Source: JAICXG01 sp963801255 (GTDB lineage: Bacteria > Verrucomicrobiota > Verrucomicrobiia > Chthoniobacterales > UBA10450). From it: a stretch of DNA of 64,000 nucleotides. Shown piece after piece: positions 1 to 8,251 of the stretch; positions within the stretch are counted from its first letter, which is position 1; each line of letters starts with the position of its first letter. The position numbers and the translations under genes are program-made. A model generated the notes under the pieces. The model made no database searches and had not been told where the DNA came from. It saw only the letters and a list, made by a program, of their open reading frames with translations. The DNA is taken from the NCBI GenBank assembly GCA_963801255.1, contig CAWDEC010000015.1:143295-207294 (forward strand), given 5' to 3'.

Positions 1-279
1 TGAGAAGTAGAGTTTCCGCGTCGCGGTAGGTTTAGCTTCCGCCAGACGTATAAAACGTTCCGCTGGTGGCGGACCGGAGACCGCGGGCAGTTTCGGGAGA
101 CCTTTAGTCGCGTCGTTAGTGTCCGCTTTCTGAATGCTAAGAAGGGTTCGAGTTCACGGAAACTTCATACGGCCTCCACCGAATTAGGAACCTTTTGTCC
201 TCGCCGGAAGGGCGGAGGTGAATTTTTGCCTTGAAAGAGAGCGGTTGCGCCGTGCCATTATTGTGCTGAGTTCACTCTT
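1..279. other. leading region without a supported gene
   Basis: No RNA gene, terminator or start-proximal ORF can be supported here. The first + frame stays open to about position 234 with an arginine-rich translation, but it has no convincing start and resembles no family I know. The stretch directly before position 280 shows no clear Shine-Dalgarno sequence for the aminotransferase. Confidence 0.4.
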
Positions 280-1470
280 ATGACTACGGCCACTTCGCAC
301 GACCTCCGCCTCGCCAAACGCATGGCCCGACTCGGGACAGAAACTGCTTTTGAAGTGCTGGTAAAAGCGCGCGCGCTGGAAGCTAAAGGCCGCGATATCG
401 TGCATCTCGAGATCGGTGAACCCGACTTCGACACACCGGCCAATATCATCGAGGCGGGAAGTGACGCTTTGCACAAGGGCTTTACTCATTACGGCCCTTC
501 GGCTGGCCTGCCACCCCTGCGCGAAGCTATCGCCCAATATGTGAGTCAGACACGCGGAGTCAATGTTACCCCGGAGGAAGTGGTGGTCGTGCCGGGAGGG
601 AAACCGATCATCTTTTTCTCCATTCTCGCTTTGGTGGAGCAAGGCGACGAAGTGATTTATCCCAACCCTGGTTTTCCCATCTATGAATCGATGATCGAAT
701 TTTTGGGGGCAAAGGCTGTGCCTATCCAGTTACGCGAAGAGATGGAGTTCCGGTTTGACGTGAATGAGTTGGCCGGGCTGATCAATGACCGCACGAAACT
801 GATCATCCTTAACTCTCCCCAGAATCCCACGGGCGGTGTCTTTGAAAAGAAGGACGTGGAAGATATCGCGCGCGCCATCGGCGATCGCAATATCATGATA
901 CTGACTGACGAGATCTATAGCCGCCTCATTTTTGAGGGAGAGCATCACTCCATCATGTCACTCGACGGGATGAAAGATCGTTGCATTCTGCTCGATGGCT
1001 TTTCCAAGACCTATGCCATGACTGGCTGGCGGATGGGCTATGGCGTAATGCGGGCCGACCTCGCAGCTCATATTGCTCGCCTGATGACTAATTCTAACTC
1101 CTGCACCGCCAGCTTCACGCAGATCGCGGGCGTCGAGGCAATTCAAGGGCCGCAGGACGCTGTAGACGAGATGTGTGCGAAGTTTAAAGAACGGCGCGAC
1201 GTCATGGTTAAGGGCTTGAACCAAATAAAGGGTTTCTCCTGTCTTTCACCTAAAGGCGCCTTTTATGTTTTTCCCAACATCAAAGAGACGGGCTGGCCTT
1301 CAAAGAAACTGGCCGACACCCTGCTGGAAGATTCGGGCGTAGCCGCACTCTCCGGAACAGCTTTCGGTCGCTTTGGCGAAGGCTATCTCCGCTTCAGTGT
1401 CGCCAACTCAATCGAGAACATCGAAAAAGCCCTGGAACGCATTGGTAGCTGGGCGCAGAAGCACTTGTAA
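280..1470 (+). CDS. PLP-dependent class I/II aminotransferase (aspartate aminotransferase family)
   Basis: This cytoplasmic fold-type I enzyme transfers an amino group between an amino acid and a 2-oxo acid. The 396 residues match the family length. Visible motifs are an N-terminal EIGEPDFDTP, NPTG at 182-185, DEIYS at 210-214 and the Schiff-base lysine K243 in FSKTYAMTGWRMGY. These fit the Iγ aspartate/aromatic aminotransferase group, but the substrate cannot be read. The ATG at 280 lacks a strong ribosome site; a second Met at residue 15 is an alternative start. The dehydrogenase at 1510 follows after 39 bases in the same direction, so the two may be cotranscribed and share a 2-oxo acid intermediate, which is inference. 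Confidence 0.93.
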   Translation: MTTATSHDLRLAKRMARLGTETAFEVLVKARALEAKGRDIVHLEIGEPDFDTPANIIEAGSDALHKGFTHYGPSAGLPPLREAIAQYVSQTRGVNVTPEEVVVVPGGKPIIFFSILALVEQGDEVIYPNPGFPIYESMIEFLGAKAVPIQLREEMEFRFDVNELAGLINDRTKLIILNSPQNPTGGVFEKKDVEDIARAIGDRNIMILTDEIYSRLIFEGEHHSIMSLDGMKDRCILLDGFSKTYAMTGWRMGYGVMRADLAAHIARLMTNSNSCTASFTQIAGVEAIQGPQDAVDEMCAKFKERRDVMVKGLNQIKGFSCLSPKGAFYVFPNIKETGWPSKKLADTLLEDSGVAALSGTAFGRFGEGYLRFSVANSIENIEKALERIGSWAQKHL

Positions 1471-1509
1471 GCGAACGTTCCGACTGCCGGACACGAGACA
1501 ATCACTAAT

Positions 1510-2622
1510 ATGACCAAGAGTAAACGCATCTTTTCCACCTCTCGCATCGGCGATCCAGCCGAAAATCGCTTGCGTGAACAGGGTTATGACCTCGAGGTCT
1601 TTCAAGGACCCGACGCACCGCCGAAAGGCCTGATCATCGAGAAAGTAAAGAGTGGTATCGACGCACTCATTACGACTTTGCGCGATCCGATTGACGAGGA
1701 AGTGTTCGCGGCGGGGAAAGACTCACTCAAGATCGTCGCCCAAATCGCGGTGGGCTTTGACAACATCAATCGAGCAGATGCCAACCGATACAAAATTCCA
1801 TTTTCTCATACCGCCGATGTTCTCACCGAAGCGACGGCTGAGTTTGCCTTTTTCATGATGGGCATGCTGGCGCGCAAGATGTACGCGAGCGAGCGCCTCG
1901 TGCGCGAGCAACGATGGCCATCGTGGCATCCGTTTCTTCCTTTCCTGGGTGATGAGGTAACCGGTAAGACGATCGCGATTATCGGCACGGGAAGGATTGG
2001 GTTGGCCATGATCAAGAAGTGCTCCGGCTTCGACATGAATATCCTATGCTATGATCCGGCTTATCATAACGACCAATTTGTCGCCGCCATCCAGGAGTTA
2101 ATGGACCTGCGTCATGCAAAAGGAATCCAAAGGGAAAAGACCTGGATTAAGTACGTTGAGCTGGAAGCGGCTCTCCGAGAGGCCGATTACATCAGCATTC
2201 ATGTTCCACTCTTGCGGGAGGGCGAAACCGATAAGCCAACCTTTCACCTCATCAATGACAAAACGCTGAAACTGATGAAACCGACCGCCTATCTCATGAA
2301 CAGCTCGCGCGGCCCAGTGGTTGACGAGCAAGCCCTCGCCCGGGCTCTGAAGAATAAGGTGATCGCGGGCGCGGCACTTGATGTTTTCGAAAAGGAGCCG
2401 CTGCCGGCCGAGTCCCCATTGCTCGATCCGGAAATCGCCGACTGCACTCGGCTCTTTCATCACTTTGCCAGCGGAGCACAAATCACAAGACTGTCGGTCG
2501 ATCCGGAAAAGGGCATGGCTGGTCGCACAGCGCAGGCTGTGATCGATGTTCTGGAAGGTAATTACGACGGTAATCCTTCCAGAATGCCTTACGTGGTAAA
2601 TAAGGAAGCCTTCCAGAACTAG
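1510..2622 (+). CDS. D-isomer-specific 2-hydroxyacid dehydrogenase
   Basis: This is an NAD(P)-dependent cytoplasmic oxidoreductase that interconverts a 2-hydroxyacid and a 2-oxo acid. The N-terminal catalytic half contains VGFDNIN around 81-87. The Rossmann half has GTGRIG at 159-164, and SSRGPVV at 265-271 gives the substrate arginine R267. The catalytic acid is in DVFEKEP near 291-297. The catalytic histidine lies in FHHFASGA around 316-323, where the family usually has HIAS. The loop after the Rossmann entry, roughly 185-220, is about 20 residues longer than in glyoxylate reductases. At 370 residues the protein is slightly long. Substrate could be glyoxylate, hydroxypyruvate or a larger 2-oxo acid; the upstream aminotransferase would suit any of these. 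Confidence 0.9.
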   Translation: MTKSKRIFSTSRIGDPAENRLREQGYDLEVFQGPDAPPKGLIIEKVKSGIDALITTLRDPIDEEVFAAGKDSLKIVAQIAVGFDNINRADANRYKIPFSHTADVLTEATAEFAFFMMGMLARKMYASERLVREQRWPSWHPFLPFLGDEVTGKTIAIIGTGRIGLAMIKKCSGFDMNILCYDPAYHNDQFVAAIQELMDLRHAKGIQREKTWIKYVELEAALREADYISIHVPLLREGETDKPTFHLINDKTLKLMKPTAYLMNSSRGPVVDEQALARALKNKVIAGAALDVFEKEPLPAESPLLDPEIADCTRLFHHFASGAQITRLSVDPEKGMAGRTAQAVIDVLEGNYDGNPSRMPYVVNKEAFQN

Positions 2623-2674
2623 CGACTAAGCCACGTCTTCCAGGCTAAGCTAGCTGCCTCGCCCGCCACCAGAG

Positions 2675-3103
2675 TTACCAGACTTGGTAATAGATTTCGT
2701 TGATGTAGACCTTGCTAAGGTCTTTTCGAATCAAGACCAGTAGCACTGGAAAGACCGGACCTTTTGCCGGCGGAAAACGCACCGCTAACTTCCTCGGTGG
2801 AGCGGTCTGTTCACTATAAACAAATTTTACACAAATTATCTCGCGATCAGGCGGTGAAGCGTCCTTATAGAAGCGCCGCTTGACAAAGGGTTCGTCGTAG
2901 TCATGAAAGGCTATTTCTTTATACCGAGCGCGTAGCGCCTTTTTGGCTATCTCGATGTAGGCCTTTGGCGATAGAAGGCCAGGTTCGGTTTGCGTATAAT
3001 CCCGACCCGTAAAGCGCGATTCGTCTTCACTCGAAGTAACGTCCTGACTAAAAAGGGAAGAGGTCAAAGAGAGAAATGCCAGCACGACGATCGACTTCTG
3101 CAT
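2675..3103 (-). CDS. small secreted protein of unknown function
   Basis: The 142-residue protein starts with a clear signal peptide: MQK, then a hydrophobic stretch, probably cut near SLFSQ at residues 16-20. The mature part has mixed charge with EIAKKALRARY near 51-61 and a strand-rich C-terminus ending in NEIYYQVW. There is no transmembrane segment after the signal and no lipobox, so it is likely periplasmic or released. It is convergent with the dehydrogenase at 1510, about 50 bases away. I do not recognise the family. Confidence 0.65.
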   Translation of the reverse strand: MQKSIVVLAFLSLTSSLFSQDVTSSEDESRFTGRDYTQTEPGLLSPKAYIEIAKKALRARYKEIAFHDYDEPFVKRRFYKDASPPDREIICVKFVYSEQTAPPRKLAVRFPPAKGPVFPVLLVLIRKDLSKVYINEIYYQVW

Positions 3104-3215
3104 CGAATAAAGACTGGCAGGTTGCTACCGATCGAGCAAGCCAATTTCCAAGCTAGCTGTCGGCGAGGCCCGACACTGTCGCTAGATGGGGGCTCCTGGC
3201 TTTATCGACGAACGC

Positions 3216-4085
3216 CTAGGCGGGCTCGGTATCATGCAGCAGGCCATAGTCGACTGTTAGCCTGCCGTCACCATGGTCGGTATACATTTCGACAAAGCGT
3301 TCCCCAAATTTAATCTCCCGCCAACTATAATCCATTTGCGTCTGCACACTGGCCGGAATGACGGGATCAATCCCGACGACCGAGGCGACGATGACCACCC
3401 TTGACTTCTCACAGGCGTCCGGCGTGAGACCATAGAGAGGGCTCGTCTCGTCAATCACGTGCCGGAGAGTTAGGGCAGCGGGAAAGCTCGGCAGCCGGTC
3501 GAATTGAAGCTTCAAGTTATAAAAATAGCGAAAATCGCCACCTTCGATCAGTGGCTCGTCACGATTAAAGACGATTCGAAATTCCGCTTCGACTAACTGT
3601 CGATGGCGCAGGTTTCCGATGCGCAACATCAGGGTTGGTTGGCCGTTAAGAGGTGCGATAACAACCGAGCGACTAAAGACGATGCGAGCGATCGGTCGGG
3701 AAAAGCGCACAAAAATGAGTCCGGTCATGACGGCGATGAGAAAAAGGCCGCTCATAATTTCCACCGTCGCAAGAATGTTTCCGTAAAGACCTACAGGGTA
3801 GAGGTGGCCATAACCCACCGTGGCCAGGGTTTGGACACTGAAGAAAAAAGAGTCGCGAAACGAACCGGGTCGCATATAGGCCACACAGTTACCGCCCAGC
3901 ATGAAAAGCACCCCGAAAAGGCAGTTGAGCGCGAGGTAGACGCCGCCAACGAACAACCCAAATTGGGGCCACGACAAGGCCAGTAACCATTGGTAGGCGT
4001 CGCGCCATTCCCGTTTTTCGGTGTTAAGTTTCAGGAATTCGATCTGTCCCGATCGAACCGAAACTGGCTGGTGCTTTCGCTTCAT
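3216..4085 (-). CDS. inward-rectifier potassium channel, KirBac type
   Basis: The 289-residue inner-membrane protein has the Kir layout. An amphipathic N-terminus precedes a first membrane helix at about 40-62, a pore helix, the K+ selectivity filter TVGYG at 89-93 and a second membrane helix at about 102-127. From about 135 to the end is the cytoplasmic immunoglobulin-like domain, including TLMLRIGNLRHRQLVEAEF, the conserved strand of Kir channels. These channels pass K+ and are gated by lipids or cytoplasmic ligands. The gene is monocistronic in appearance and divergent from the HAF-repeat gene at 4323. Start ATG at 4085. Confidence 0.93.
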   Translation of the reverse strand: MKRKHQPVSVRSGQIEFLKLNTEKREWRDAYQWLLALSWPQFGLFVGGVYLALNCLFGVLFMLGGNCVAYMRPGSFRDSFFFSVQTLATVGYGHLYPVGLYGNILATVEIMSGLFLIAVMTGLIFVRFSRPIARIVFSRSVVIAPLNGQPTLMLRIGNLRHRQLVEAEFRIVFNRDEPLIEGGDFRYFYNLKLQFDRLPSFPAALTLRHVIDETSPLYGLTPDACEKSRVVIVASVVGIDPVIPASVQTQMDYSWREIKFGERFVEMYTDHGDGRLTVDYGLLHDTEPA

Positions 4086-4270
4086 GACGATATTGTAACC
4101 GGTTTCGGCAGCTGCGCCGCCTTAGGCCGCAGATTGTTCCGCTGGACTAAATTAACGCACTGCCTCGCCACGGGCTCTGTATTCTCCACTGTGCCACCGC
4201 TTTCCGCAGCGCAAAACGCTCCTGAAAGTTGACGAAAACTTCGCGATCGGAACAGCCCGAAAATTACTTC

Positions 4271-4299
4271 TTGACACGCAGAATCAAAATCTCTAGCCA
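4271..4299 (+). promoter_or_regulatory. possible sigma-70 type promoter before the HAF-repeat gene
   Basis: A consensus TTGACA lies at 4271-4276. After 17 bases comes TAGCCA at 4294-4299, a poor match to TATAAT. The spacing and position, 24 bases before the ATG at 4323, are right, but the -10 is weak and there is no other support. Confidence 0.3.
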
Positions 4300-4322
4300 C
4301 AGCATAACAAGCAGAATCTTCT

Positions 4323-5333
4323 ATGAAAAAACATTACATCATTGGTAATTGCTTGCTATCACTCCTCGCACTTCCGGTGTTAGGAGCATTCACGGGGACA
4401 GCGACCGCCACCAGTATCGAGTTACAAAACACCTTCGATTACCCCGGCGCTGTTTCGACACAACCGCAGAAAATCAACGGGAGCGGCGTGGTTGCCGGTG
4501 TCTTTATCGACTCGAGCGGAGCGCAAAAAGGCTTCGTTCGCTTCAAGCGTGGTAACTTTAGCGATCCGCTCGTCGATCCCGACGATACCGGCCTGACAAC
4601 TCAGTGCCGCGGAATCAACAATTCCAATCTTGTCTGCGGCGATTATCTGGACGCCAGCAGCGGCGCGTTCCATGGATTTTTCCTCAGGGGCGCAGGTTTT
4701 CATAACTATGATGTTCCTGGGTCGACATGGACGATCGTGCTCGGCTTGAATAATGTCGCTGATTTCTCCGGGTCTGACATTCCGGCCAGCGGAACACAGT
4801 CGGGATTCGTCAGCATCGGCGGCGTTGTGACTGAATTTCTGGTTTCCGGTTCTACCGCCACACTGGCTTATCAGATCAATAATACGAATCAAGCCTGCGG
4901 ATATTATATCGACGCAGACGGAATCACGCATGGTTACTACCGGGATAGTGATGGCTCGATCGTCGCTCCCATCGATCCTGCCGGGTCGACTGGGACGATC
5001 GTCTTTGGCAATAACAATGCCAATTGGATTGTGGGCAGATATCCTGATTCCTCAGGTGTTACCCATGGCTTCCTCTTTATTCCGCCGGATGAATATGTCA
5101 CCTATGACTTTCCTGGTTCCACCTTTACCTCGCTCAACGGAATTAGCTCACAGGGACAAATCGTCGGCCGTTATGACGACAGCAGCGGTCTCGAACACGG
5201 CATTGTCTTGCGAGTCAGTAGCACTGGATCGAATAACTCTAGCGGCGGCACAATCCCCCAGCGCCAGCCGAGCGCGCTAGCGCCGGTCAAATCCTTGAAC
5301 GGACCAGTGCGGATAGCAGAGCCAGAGCTTTAG
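4323..5333 (+). CDS. secreted HAF-repeat (propeller-like) protein
   Basis: The 336-residue protein has a signal peptide over residues 1-29, ending near TGTATA. The mature part is built from five or six repeats of about 40 residues, each carrying a version of GRYxDSSGxxHGF (GVFIDSSGAQKGF, GYYIDADGITHGY, GRYPDSSGVTHGF, GRYDDSSGLEHGI). This is the HAF repeat, thought to form strands of a propeller-like extracellular domain. No sorting signal such as PEP-CTERM is visible, and the tail after about 300 is low-complexity Ser/Gly/Pro. The function is unknown. It is followed by a strong terminator and appears to be transcribed alone. Confidence 0.8.
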   Translation: MKKHYIIGNCLLSLLALPVLGAFTGTATATSIELQNTFDYPGAVSTQPQKINGSGVVAGVFIDSSGAQKGFVRFKRGNFSDPLVDPDDTGLTTQCRGINNSNLVCGDYLDASSGAFHGFFLRGAGFHNYDVPGSTWTIVLGLNNVADFSGSDIPASGTQSGFVSIGGVVTEFLVSGSTATLAYQINNTNQACGYYIDADGITHGYYRDSDGSIVAPIDPAGSTGTIVFGNNNANWIVGRYPDSSGVTHGFLFIPPDEYVTYDFPGSTFTSLNGISSQGQIVGRYDDSSGLEHGIVLRVSSTGSNNSSGGTIPQRQPSALAPVKSLNGPVRIAEPEL

Positions 5334-5396
5334 AGTCAGTCTGTAGGTTGGATGCCTCCGGCTCCCCTGAGTCGGAGGCGCCTACGGCACTTTTGA

Positions 5397-5427
5397 GACG
5401 GCCGCTTCTTCAGCGGCCGTCTTTTTT
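5397..5427 (+). terminator. Rho-independent terminator after the HAF-repeat gene
   Basis: A perfect 10-bp stem GACGGCCGCT / AGCGGCCGTC with a 5-base loop is followed by six T. A second 7-bp hairpin, GCCTCCG / CGGAGGC at 5354-5379, precedes it. Confidence 0.9.
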
Positions 5428-5536
5428 GTTAGAGCAAACGATCATATCGGACAACGAAACTCCGATTTGGGACTTCGCCTAGGCCAGGAGACCAATAGTC
5501 TTGCTTTCGCGACCCGTATTGCGCTAAACTTTTTTG

Positions 5537-5912
5537 ATGGAAGCTAAGACCGCTGCGGGATTCATCTCGCAAAGGCTGGCATCACTTAGCCTCGTTATTC
5601 TTGTGCTGATTCTGGCTTGGCGGCTGTGGCGATAGAAATGGCACCACAGCCGCATCGGCCAATCTACCGCCGGCGGATAGCCACATAGAGGCGATGATCA
5701 ATAACTACGAAAAGGTAAGCAACCAGTATATTCACCTTTCCAAGAAACTAAAGAATGGTGATATTAGCGTTACAGTTAGATATATCGAACTGGGTAAGCA
5801 GACCCGCCAGGAATCAGCCCGGCTAAAGCAAGTATCAAGTATCATGACCGCGCAACAGGCCCAGCGGGTGGCAAGCATCTCGGCCCGCGCTGCTCCTTTT
5901 ATGGCGGAGTAG
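5537..5912 (+). CDS. small lipoprotein, interrupted by a one-base frameshift
   Basis: Two adjacent frames make one sensible protein. Frame one (5537-5635) encodes MEAKTAAG followed by a hydrophobic stretch LASLSLVILVLIL. Frame two carries LGGCGDRNG, then a helical C-terminal part with INNYEKVSNQYIHLSKKLKNG. Dropping one G of the GG at about 5614 joins them into a 125-residue lipoprotein with lipobox LLGGC. The Tyr/Lys-rich helical part resembles the C-terminal helices of DUF6591-type lipoproteins; that resemblance is from memory and tentative. A start at the internal ATG 5694 would give a 72-residue protein without the lipobox. Confidence 0.6.
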
Positions 5913-6012
5913 AGTATAGACCCCTGGCTCCTGCCCTCTTTTTGCAGGACACGAATCACTAGTGGCCGTCATGGCTGTTCGCCGCCGCCTGTGGAATCCA
6001 TCCAAATAATGC

Positions 6013-6044
6013 AGGGGCGAACGGCCACATCTCCGTTCGCCCCT
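6013..6044. repeat. REP-like palindrome
   Basis: Perfect 12-bp arms AGGGGCGAACGG (6013-6024) and CCGTTCGCCCCT (6033-6044) enclose an 8-base loop. There is no T-run on either side, so it is not a standard terminator. GGGGCGAACGG-type palindromes occur dispersed in many environmental genomes as small repeats. Only one copy is seen in this window. Confidence 0.5.
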
Positions 6045-6161
6045 CTGACGGGTCCTCTACTCCGGCCTTACCAAGCTCATGACGGGCTCCGCCGGGGCGA
6101 TTTCGGACTCCTCAGTGGACTGGAGTTTCGCGTGGTAGCTACGAAAAGATGCAATTGCCCG

Positions 6162-6183
6162 TTGGTAACAGAACTGTTACCAA
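6162..6183. promoter_or_regulatory. palindrome TTGGTAACAG-AA-CTGTTACCAA, possible operator
   Basis: Perfect 10-bp arms are separated by two bases. The same core, GTAACAG-N2-CTGTTAC, recurs at 26637-26652 upstream of the TIGR03118 gene. The form is typical of a dimeric regulator site. Here it lies between two gene 3' ends, so its target is not obvious. Confidence 0.4.
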
Positions 6184-6307
6184 TCCCCCACCCTGTAACC
6201 CTCCAACGGCTAAAGACAGGATCAGTGAAGCTACCGATCTGCGTTGAAAGTTACCCCGCGCTGTAGCAGCACTCAGACGCTGACGCCGAACTCCGACACC
6301 CCTGACT

Positions 6308-6698
6308 CTAGTCCTTGACCTTCGCAGCGGCTCCGCTCCGTTCCCCCGAACTAACATCCACTCGAACCAACTCGTCGCCCGGCTCCGCAAGCGGACCCTC
6401 CCAGCGCAGGAAACCAGACGGTGGTGGCGTTAGCCAGATATGAGTATCGGGGACGCGAACAAATAATCTCTTGAATCCGGCCACCACCGACTAAGTCATA
6501 GCTGATGGTTATTTTCAGCAAACGACCCTCGACCTCCTGGGTGAACTCTGCTTTCGCCAATTCCTTCCCATGTAAGTCACGCATCTCCGGATAGCCATGG
6601 AGCGTTCCTGAAGGCTGCGTCACCTCGACCGCTTGCAGTGGTATAAAAGCCACCGCAAACCCAAAGATCACTCCTATGATGAGCGCCTGCCGCGTCAC
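6308..6698 (-). CDS. small exported protein, interrupted by a one-base frameshift
   Basis: From the GTG at 6698 the frame encodes a signal peptide (MTRQALIIGVIFGFAVAF) and a domain with GTLHGYPEMRDLHG and SYDLVGGGRIQE. It then runs into an unlikely Cys/Arg/Gly-rich tail ending at 6351. Removing one base near 6465 gives the natural continuation LFVRVPDTHIWLTPPPSG and FLRWEGPLAEPGDELVRVDV, with a stop at 6308. The repaired protein has 129 residues. The function is unknown; I recall similar Gly-rich RIEE-type secreted proteins in Verrucomicrobiota. The GTG overlaps the TGA of the PKD fragment upstream (GTGA), implying an old operon pair. Confidence 0.6.
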
Positions 6699-6904
6699 TG
6701 CACGACAATCGACTGCACGGTTGTCCCAGAGCCTCCGCGATTATCGAAAACTGTGAGCGAGATCATATAAGTGTCAGGTCTATCAAAGGTATGAAAGGCC
6801 GTTTCTCCGAAGTAAGTTCCACCATCGCTAAAATGCCTTCCCGGTTGGCAATGGCTCCGCCCGTTCGTTTCCAAGTGCTACCAACACATCATAGACATTG
6901 TTTG
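6695..6904 (-). pseudogene. C-terminal remnant of a PKD-domain protein
   Basis: On the minus strand, right after the histidine kinase stop, one frame gives NNVYDVLVALGNERAEPLP and, after removing one T of a TTTT near 6837, SDGGTYFGETAFHTF and MISLTVFDNRGGSGT before a TGA at 6697-6695. The spacing and the strand pattern before the stop are those of the end of a PKD domain, comparable with the C-terminus of the galactose-oxidase-like protein at 31613. No start codon exists in frame, so only the 3' end of a longer gene remains. It overlaps the next gene by GTGA. The rest was probably lost when the kinase operon came to lie here. Confidence 0.55.
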
Positions 6905-8251
6905 TTATGCTGTCTGCGGCAGGCAGACGTGCATCTCCGTCCAGGAAGCATCCGAGCGCAGTAACGTGATATCTCCACCGTGCGCACGGGCGAGCTCGCG
7001 GGCCATGCTTAAGCCGAGACCACTACCACCTACCCGTTCATCGCCGAGCGCGCGGTAAAACCGTTCGAAGAGATGGGCACTGCGTTCCTGAGGAATACCG
7101 TCCCCGGTATTGGCGACGGTTAGTTCTACCGAGCCATTAACCCTGCGTGCCGCCAACCGCACCCGTCCGCCGGGATGATTATACTTGATCGCATTCTCGA
7201 GCAGATTTTGAGCAATGATGCCAATAAAACGGCGATCGGCCTGGACGGGCAAATGGTCCGGGATCTCCGCATCGACAGCAAGATCAAGCGGTTCAGCGAT
7301 GGCGCGCGCATCATCGACAACACCCTCAAGGAGTTCAGCCAGGTCGAATTCTTTTCTCTCCATCTCGAGGCGACCTGCGTCGGCTCGAGCGAGAAGAAGC
7401 AGGTTGTCGGCTACGGAGTTGAGTTGGTGGACACGGTGCAACAAGCCTTCTGCTGTCGCCTGAGTATGAGGACTGCACTCCGCATCGTTAAGGATTTCTT
7501 CCACGCCAGCGCGCAAGACGGCAATCGGCGTCTTAAGATGATGCGAGGCGTCGGCGGAAAAACGAATTGACTGTTCAAAGCTACGCTGCAAACGCTCGAA
7601 GGCGGCGTTGAGCACTTCTATCAGACCGGCAATTTCATCGCGCGTCGGCGGGACGGGTAGGCGTTGATCGAGTCGTTGCGCGGTGATTTGTGCGGCGGCC
7701 TTGCGAATGTCTTCCACCGGCGCGACCGCCTGACTGGCAACCCAGCGGCCGCCCAGGACGATGATAACCAGAACCGTGGGAATCGCAGCGAGCATGCCAC
7801 GAAAGATATCGCGACCAATTTGATTGATCTCTTTCATGTCAGCGCCAACGCGGAGCGTCAGTCCGTTTTCGGTAAACTCGCCGATGCGGATGCTGCGCCG
7901 ACCGATGGTACGAGTGTGAATTTGATGGATGCCATCGCTGGAAATCGGTTCGCTCAAACCGGGCGAAAGATAGAGCGTCTGGCCGGCGGCATTGGTCACT
8001 TGAATGACGCGCTTTCGCAAAGCGAGTGGGACAAAGATTTCCTGAAATGCGTTGCGGTCACCATTCGTTCGATCGAAGTGCTGGACGTCGCGGAACAGCT
8101 CATGCGCATCCATCGTCAGGCGGTTGTCGAAGGCGCGGATTTCTTCGTGGCGCATCACACTCCAAGTGGTGGCCGCGCCGCCGATGGTGGCCAGCAGCGC
8201 GAGGAGCGCGGCATAGAGCGCTACTTTCCAGCGTAAGGGCCAACCTTTCAC
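6905..8251 (-). CDS. sensor histidine kinase (CusS/QseC-like layout)
   Basis: The 448-residue inner-membrane kinase has a first membrane helix at about 10-31, a periplasmic sensor to about 150, a second helix at about 152-172 and a HAMP region at 173-225. The H-box is FSADASHHLKTP with phospho-acceptor H237. The N-box is NLLENAIKYN and the late G-box region contains GSGLGLSMARELA. It phosphorylates a response regulator, almost certainly the one encoded just upstream at 8248-8913; the two genes overlap by ATGA, so translation is coupled. The signal is unknown. The divergent cupredoxin suggests copper or redox stress, which is inference. Confidence 0.93.
   Translation of the reverse strand: MKGWPLRWKVALYAALLALLATIGGAATTWSVMRHEEIRAFDNRLTMDAHELFRDVQHFDRTNGDRNAFQEIFVPLALRKRVIQVTNAAGQTLYLSPGLSEPISSDGIHQIHTRTIGRRSIRIGEFTENGLTLRVGADMKEINQIGRDIFRGMLAAIPTVLVIIVLGGRWVASQAVAPVEDIRKAAAQITAQRLDQRLPVPPTRDEIAGLIEVLNAAFERLQRSFEQSIRFSADASHHLKTPIAVLRAGVEEILNDAECSPHTQATAEGLLHRVHQLNSVADNLLLLARADAGRLEMERKEFDLAELLEGVVDDARAIAEPLDLAVDAEIPDHLPVQADRRFIGIIAQNLLENAIKYNHPGGRVRLAARRVNGSVELTVANTGDGIPQERSAHLFERFYRALGDERVGGSGLGLSMARELARAHGGDITLLRSDASWTEMHVCLPQTA

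Larger units (their letters stand above)
5913..6307. other. intergenic stretch with two perfect palindromes
   Basis: No gene can be supported in these 395 bases; short open frames here have no coding character. The stretch holds a 12-bp-arm hairpin at 6013-6044 and a 10-bp-arm palindrome at 6162-6183, both listed separately. Confidence 0.5.

Noticed and set aside
1..234. Open + frame of about 75 codons at the window start
   Set aside because: No start codon in a good context, arginine-rich translation and no family resemblance; probably chance in GC-rich DNA.
5991..6266. 91-codon + ORF
   Set aside because: It spans two palindromes, has no ribosome site and no protein-like pattern.
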